Positions 16,061 to 18,062 of a stretch of DNA of 18,062 nt are shown in pieces. Each line of letters begins with the position of its first letter. Positions within the stretch are counted from its first letter, which is position 1. The notes beneath the pieces are model-generated. The model was not told the origin of the DNA. It was given only the letters and a program-made list of their open reading frames with translations, and made no database searches. The position numbers were made by a program, and so were the translations under genes. Origin of the DNA: an uncultured Eubacterium sp. (lineage in GTDB: Bacteria > Bacillota > Clostridia > Lachnospirales > Lachnospiraceae); assembly GCA_900547255.1 (NCBI GenBank), contig URGC01000045.1:1-18062 (forward strand), read 5' to 3'.

Positions 16061-16094
16061 TGTCCCGGCAGAGCGTGAACACTCTGCTGGGACA
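16061..16094. terminator. Hairpin upstream of the secreted-protein operon
   Basis: TGTCCCGGCAGAG (16061-16073) pairs with CTCTGCTGGGACA (16082-16094) with one G-T wobble. The downstream tail (TTGCTGTTTT) is only moderately T-rich. It probably insulates the next promoter from recJ readthrough. Confidence 0.65.
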
Positions 16095-16112
16095 TTGCTG
16101 TTTTATAAGAAA

Positions 16113-16174
16113 TTCGTCGATTTGTGTATTAATTTCGCCTTTTGTGGATTGATTGAGAATAAATGTGATATAAG
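16113..16174 (+). promoter_or_regulatory. Promoter A with 21-bp-spaced direct repeats (AgrA/LytTR-like operator)
   Basis: TTCGTCGATTTG (from 16113) and TTCGCCTTTTG (from 16134) are direct repeats exactly 21 bp apart. The extended -10 TGATATAAG (16166-16174) has its TATAAG 35 bp after the second repeat. The -35 region is weak and not shared with the sister promoter at 17697, as expected for an activator-dependent promoter. Two-turn direct repeats just upstream of -35 are the usual layout for AgrA/ComE-type LytTR regulators. That assignment is inference; the repeat itself is directly visible. Confidence 0.65.
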
Positions 16175-16231
16175 AATTATGTTAATTGTGAAGTGGTGTT
16201 TATTTCGAAAATATTTACAAGGAGAGTGTTG

Positions 16232-17260
16232 ATGAATAGATTAATTGCACTTGTGCTGTTACTTATGGTTCCGCAATTTGCATTTGCAAGTGAGACAAAT
16301 GGAATAGAAGATATCTTGGAAACGAAAGAAGAACAGGAAATTTCCAACGGGGGAACTGACAATCCAGAGGATATAAGAATGTGCATTGAGGCTTATCGTA
16401 AGAAGAATAGTGGAACGGAAGGCGTTATTATCGATGATTCATTAGACAATATTCATGCCTCTGAAAATATTAAAATATACGCATTTACAACAAAGAAGCC
16501 TTCTGACTTTTATAATGAATATAGGTTATCTAGTAATTTAACGGATTTTGTCTCGTCTAACTACAGCATTATACGGGTTTTCAGGGATAACAATAATGAT
16601 TTGATTGATTCAGTATTTTACATGAAGCCAGAAAATGCTGAACAAAGCGATGCGGATTGGAAGCGTGTAAGCTCTGGAGGAATGATGTTTTCAGATGAAA
16701 CGATTGAATTTTTAACAGATAAGGGCACGCTGTTAAATGTGTTAGAATCATACAATATAGAGAATCAACAAAATCTCAAAGTGATTACGGGAATAGAAGG
16801 GCTGGAAGGAGTTATATATTTCGAGAATAATGGGATTCAGATTGTAATGCCTCTTAGTGATGGTTATAAATATGATTCAGACGTTGTTACATGTAAAAAG
16901 CTGACACCTTATGTTGCGGATGAATTTTTTGAGGCAAGAAAGGAGGCAGATTTAGCTAATGAGAGAAAGCTGGAAGAGTGGGACAATCTTCCTATGAATC
17001 AGAAGACATATGGCAGTAGCAATGAGATTAATTATATTAATTTAAAGCCTGCAACATTTACGGATAATATTGAAGTGAATAATGAGAACCTGCAAAGCAC
17101 CCAATATGTAAATACCACCAGCAGATTTATAGGTGTTTTGGTGTTGGGAGCGATATTTGCTGTTGGCGTAATAGCATGTTATACTAATATAATTATAAAA
17201 AATAGTATTGTAGTGTTGTTGAGAATCATATGGATGAAATTGAATATCTGGACAGCCTGA
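16232..17260 (+). CDS. Secreted/type I membrane protein of unknown function
   Basis: I do not recognise the family. The 342-residue product starts with a clear signal peptide (MNRLIALVLLLMVPQFAFA, likely cut before SET). A long extracellular, acidic, asparagine-rich region follows, then one hydrophobic segment near the C-terminus (FIGVLVLGAIFAVGVIACY, about 303-321) and a short cytoplasmic tail. It should be anchored with its bulk outside. It has no LPXTG and only scattered cysteines, and no catalytic motif is visible. ATG 16232 has AGGAG (16220-16224) seven bases upstream; an in-frame GTG at 16193 would put 13 residues before the signal peptide. It is the first gene after promoter A. The next frame overlaps its last 31 bases, and a frameshift there is a possible alternative (see findings). 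Composition and codon use look more AT-rich than the conserved genes upstream. Confidence 0.75.
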   Translation: MNRLIALVLLLMVPQFAFASETNGIEDILETKEEQEISNGGTDNPEDIRMCIEAYRKKNSGTEGVIIDDSLDNIHASENIKIYAFTTKKPSDFYNEYRLSSNLTDFVSSNYSIIRVFRDNNNDLIDSVFYMKPENAEQSDADWKRVSSGGMMFSDETIEFLTDKGTLLNVLESYNIENQQNLKVITGIEGLEGVIYFENNGIQIVMPLSDGYKYDSDVVTCKKLTPYVADEFFEARKEADLANERKLEEWDNLPMNQKTYGSSNEINYINLKPATFTDNIEVNNENLQSTQYVNTTSRFIGVLVLGAIFAVGVIACYTNIIIKNSIVVLLRIIWMKLNIWTA

Positions 17261-17394
17261 TTGAAAAAGGACTTGCTGTTCAGTATTTTAATGGAAAATT
17301 ATATGAGAGTCATAAGGGTGAGAGTAATGAATATGAGACACTGATATATGAAAATCAATCAGAAACTGCTATTATATTTAAAGTGGAGGAGTAG
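17230..17394 (+). CDS. Small acidic protein of unknown function
   Basis: This 54-codon frame (MDEIEYLDSL... to ...AIIFKVEE) overlaps the preceding gene by 31 bases in another frame. The only upstream signal is a weak GAG, so translation may depend on coupling to the gene before. It is acidic, has no membrane segment and no family I recognise. The frame is open upstream only to 17206. Good reasons to believe it are its tight packing between two genes and the strong ribosome binding site of the next gene embedded in its end. It could instead be the displaced cytoplasmic tail of the preceding membrane protein. Confidence 0.5.
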   Translation: MDEIEYLDSLIEKGLAVQYFNGKLYESHKGESNEYETLIYENQSETAIIFKVEE

Positions 17395-17396
17395 CA

Positions 17397-17534
17397 ATGT
17401 ATACTATATTATGGGTTATTGGAATTATTATTCTGGCAATAGCAATAATTACACCATTTAATATTATTGGTGGTGTTTTGAGTTTTGTATTGATATTAGC
17501 AGGATTTGTTTTGTATAAAAAGAGACAGAAGTGA
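17397..17534 (+). CDS. Small two-helix membrane protein
   Basis: GGAGGA (17385-17390) lies six bases before ATG 17397. The 45-residue product has two hydrophobic segments (about 3-19 and 23-40) split by TPFNIIGG, then a basic tail KKRQK. It begins two bases after the previous stop, so it belongs to the operon behind promoter A. The form resembles short Lmo0937-like membrane proteins, but that is only a resemblance. A strong hairpin at 17577 ends the unit. Its role is unknown; small membrane proteins beside peptide-signalling loci can be immunity or accessory factors, which cannot be shown here. Confidence 0.7.
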   Translation: MYTILWVIGIIILAIAIITPFNIIGGVLSFVLILAGFVLYKKRQK

Positions 17535-17576
17535 TTGCATGATTTTGTGACAGTCGTGTTATAGTTGATTTTTCAG

Positions 17577-17633
17577 TATGTATATAAACAGCCCGGACAG
17601 ATTGATTTTCTGTTCGGGCTGTTTATATACATA
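17577..17633. terminator. Very long hairpin ending the promoter-A operon
   Basis: Positions 17577-17601 pair with 17609-17633 over 25 bp with one G-T wobble around the core CAGCCCGGACAGA. The loop is seven bases (TTGATTT). The A/T-rich outer stem puts a T-rich stretch after the GC core, so it can terminate from either side. Confidence 0.85.
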
Positions 17634-17696
17634 TTGAGGCATTACTATTGATAATATCAGAATATTTGTATTTGATAAATATATTTTTGCTTAAAA

Positions 17697-17758
17697 TTCG
17701 TCGATTTGAGCCTCATTTTCGCCTTTTGAATAATTTTGTATGAAAAGTGTGATATAAG
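17697..17758 (+). promoter_or_regulatory. Promoter B with 21-bp-spaced direct repeats (AgrA/LytTR-like operator)
   Basis: TTCGTCGATTTG (from 17697) and TTCGCCTTTTG (from 17718) repeat 21 bp apart, and the extended -10 TGATATAAG (17750-17758) has its TATAAG 35 bp after the second repeat. All three blocks and both spacings are the same as in promoter A, while the bases between differ. Transcription would start near 17765 and read the AgrD-like gene. Autoregulation of a peptide locus through this operator is inferred. Confidence 0.68.
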
Positions 17759-17811
17759 GATAGAGATAAGTGATTATCTTATTTATTACATTTCAGAAGG
17801 AGGGTTTTATA

Positions 17812-17955
17812 ATGAAAGAACAAAAGAGCAAAGCAACGGAGGTTAAAGAAAGGGTAGCATATTCAATAGCTAAGCATTATGCTAATGTGTCTTGTCCACT
17901 TTTTACATATCAGACAAAGATGCCTGATAGCGTTAAAAAGATGAGAAAGTTTTAG
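17812..17955 (+). CDS. agrD: AgrD-like cyclic-lactone autoinducer peptide precursor
   Basis: The 47-residue peptide has the plan of clostridial AgrD precursors. A charged, amphipathic N-terminal half (about 8-25, VKERVAYSIAKHYA) would lie on the membrane. A short core, NVSCPLFTYQ, has a single cysteine (C28). The C-terminal recognition tail TKMPDSVKKMRKF resembles the Q-x-K-x-P...KK..KF tails of this family. AgrB proteases cut such tails and close a thiolactone from the Cys to a residue four or five positions on, so the product might be a ring starting at C28 (CPLFT or CPLFTY). ATG 17812 has GGAGG (17799-17803) eight bases upstream; the in-frame GTG at 17770 lacks one. Promoter B precedes it. 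AgrB, AgrC and AgrA are not visible before the window ends. Assignment rests on motif shape, not on a search. Confidence 0.75.
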   Translation: MKEQKSKATEVKERVAYSIAKHYANVSCPLFTYQTKMPDSVKKMRKF

Positions 17956-18062
17956 TTGGATTTAAGCATTATGTTGTAATTTATTGAGTGTAATCAAGAA
18001 TAATTAATTATGGAGACCAGCTATGAAAAGTCAACCATAAATTAGCAAAAAATTTCTTTTTC
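17956..18062. other. Window end after the AgrD-like gene
   Basis: No gene or terminator is supported in the last 107 bases. ATG frames at 18010 and 18023 stop within a dozen codons. A partner gene, if present, would begin beyond the window. Confidence 0.4.

Noticed and set aside
18000..18040. Minus-strand TTGACT...CATAAT promoter-like pair near the window end
   Set aside because: Spacer is 16 bases and no minus-strand gene is visible downstream of it.
1..18062. CRISPR array, insertion sequence or phage genes
   Set aside because: No spaced identical repeats of array type, transposase motifs or phage structural genes were seen.

Overview
The window looks like a chromosomal segment of an anaerobic, motile Lachnospiraceae (Clostridia), possibly close to Lachnospira/Eubacterium eligens. 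The genus is my inference; no search was run. The evidence is a SCIFF ranthipeptide with its radical-SAM maturase beside a fused secDF and recJ, strong GGAGG ribosome binding sites, AT-rich DNA with heavy use of CTT for leucine, a chemotaxis-type CheX/CheY protein and a 7TM-GGDEF-EAL protein. All convincing genes lie on the + strand.

Layout. 1-105: upstream flank with tandem mini-hairpins. 106-1590: gltD. 1843-5741: a cardiolipin synthase and a c-di-GMP phosphodiesterase-type protein, closely spaced and probably cotranscribed. 5748-6259: a promoter, a small HPr-like protein that lacks the active-site histidine region, tRNA-Leu(CAG) and a long terminator hairpin. 6260-6424: a GC-rich, hairpin-packed intergenic element. 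6587-7891: a fusion of three helical MshEN/GspE-N-like repeats, a CheX-like domain and a CheY-like receiver. 7953-8187: a near-consensus promoter, structured leader, tRNA-Leu(AAG) and terminator. 8263-10038: thiD and an AEC-family permease. 10030-13963: the SCIFF cluster (promoter, 48-residue precursor, hairpin, maturase) followed by secDF. 14051-15832: recJ.

15833-18062 is different: AT-rich and accessory in character, with unfamiliar small genes. Two transcription units here start with nearly the same promoter: two TTCG-type direct repeats exactly 21 bp apart, then a TGATATAAG extended -10 element 35 bp after the second repeat. One drives a secreted/membrane protein plus two small proteins. 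The other drives a 47-residue peptide that resembles an AgrD cyclic-lactone autoinducer precursor. Direct repeats on a two-turn period are the usual operator form of AgrA/LytTR regulators, so I read this as the edge of an undescribed agr-type quorum-sensing locus with its target operon. The agrB, agrC and agrA partners are not in the window.

The other themes are peptide signalling or modification (SCIFF, AgrD-like), c-di-GMP/chemotaxis signalling, and leucine tRNA supply. Positions and motifs were read by eye; family assignments rest on motif recognition alone.
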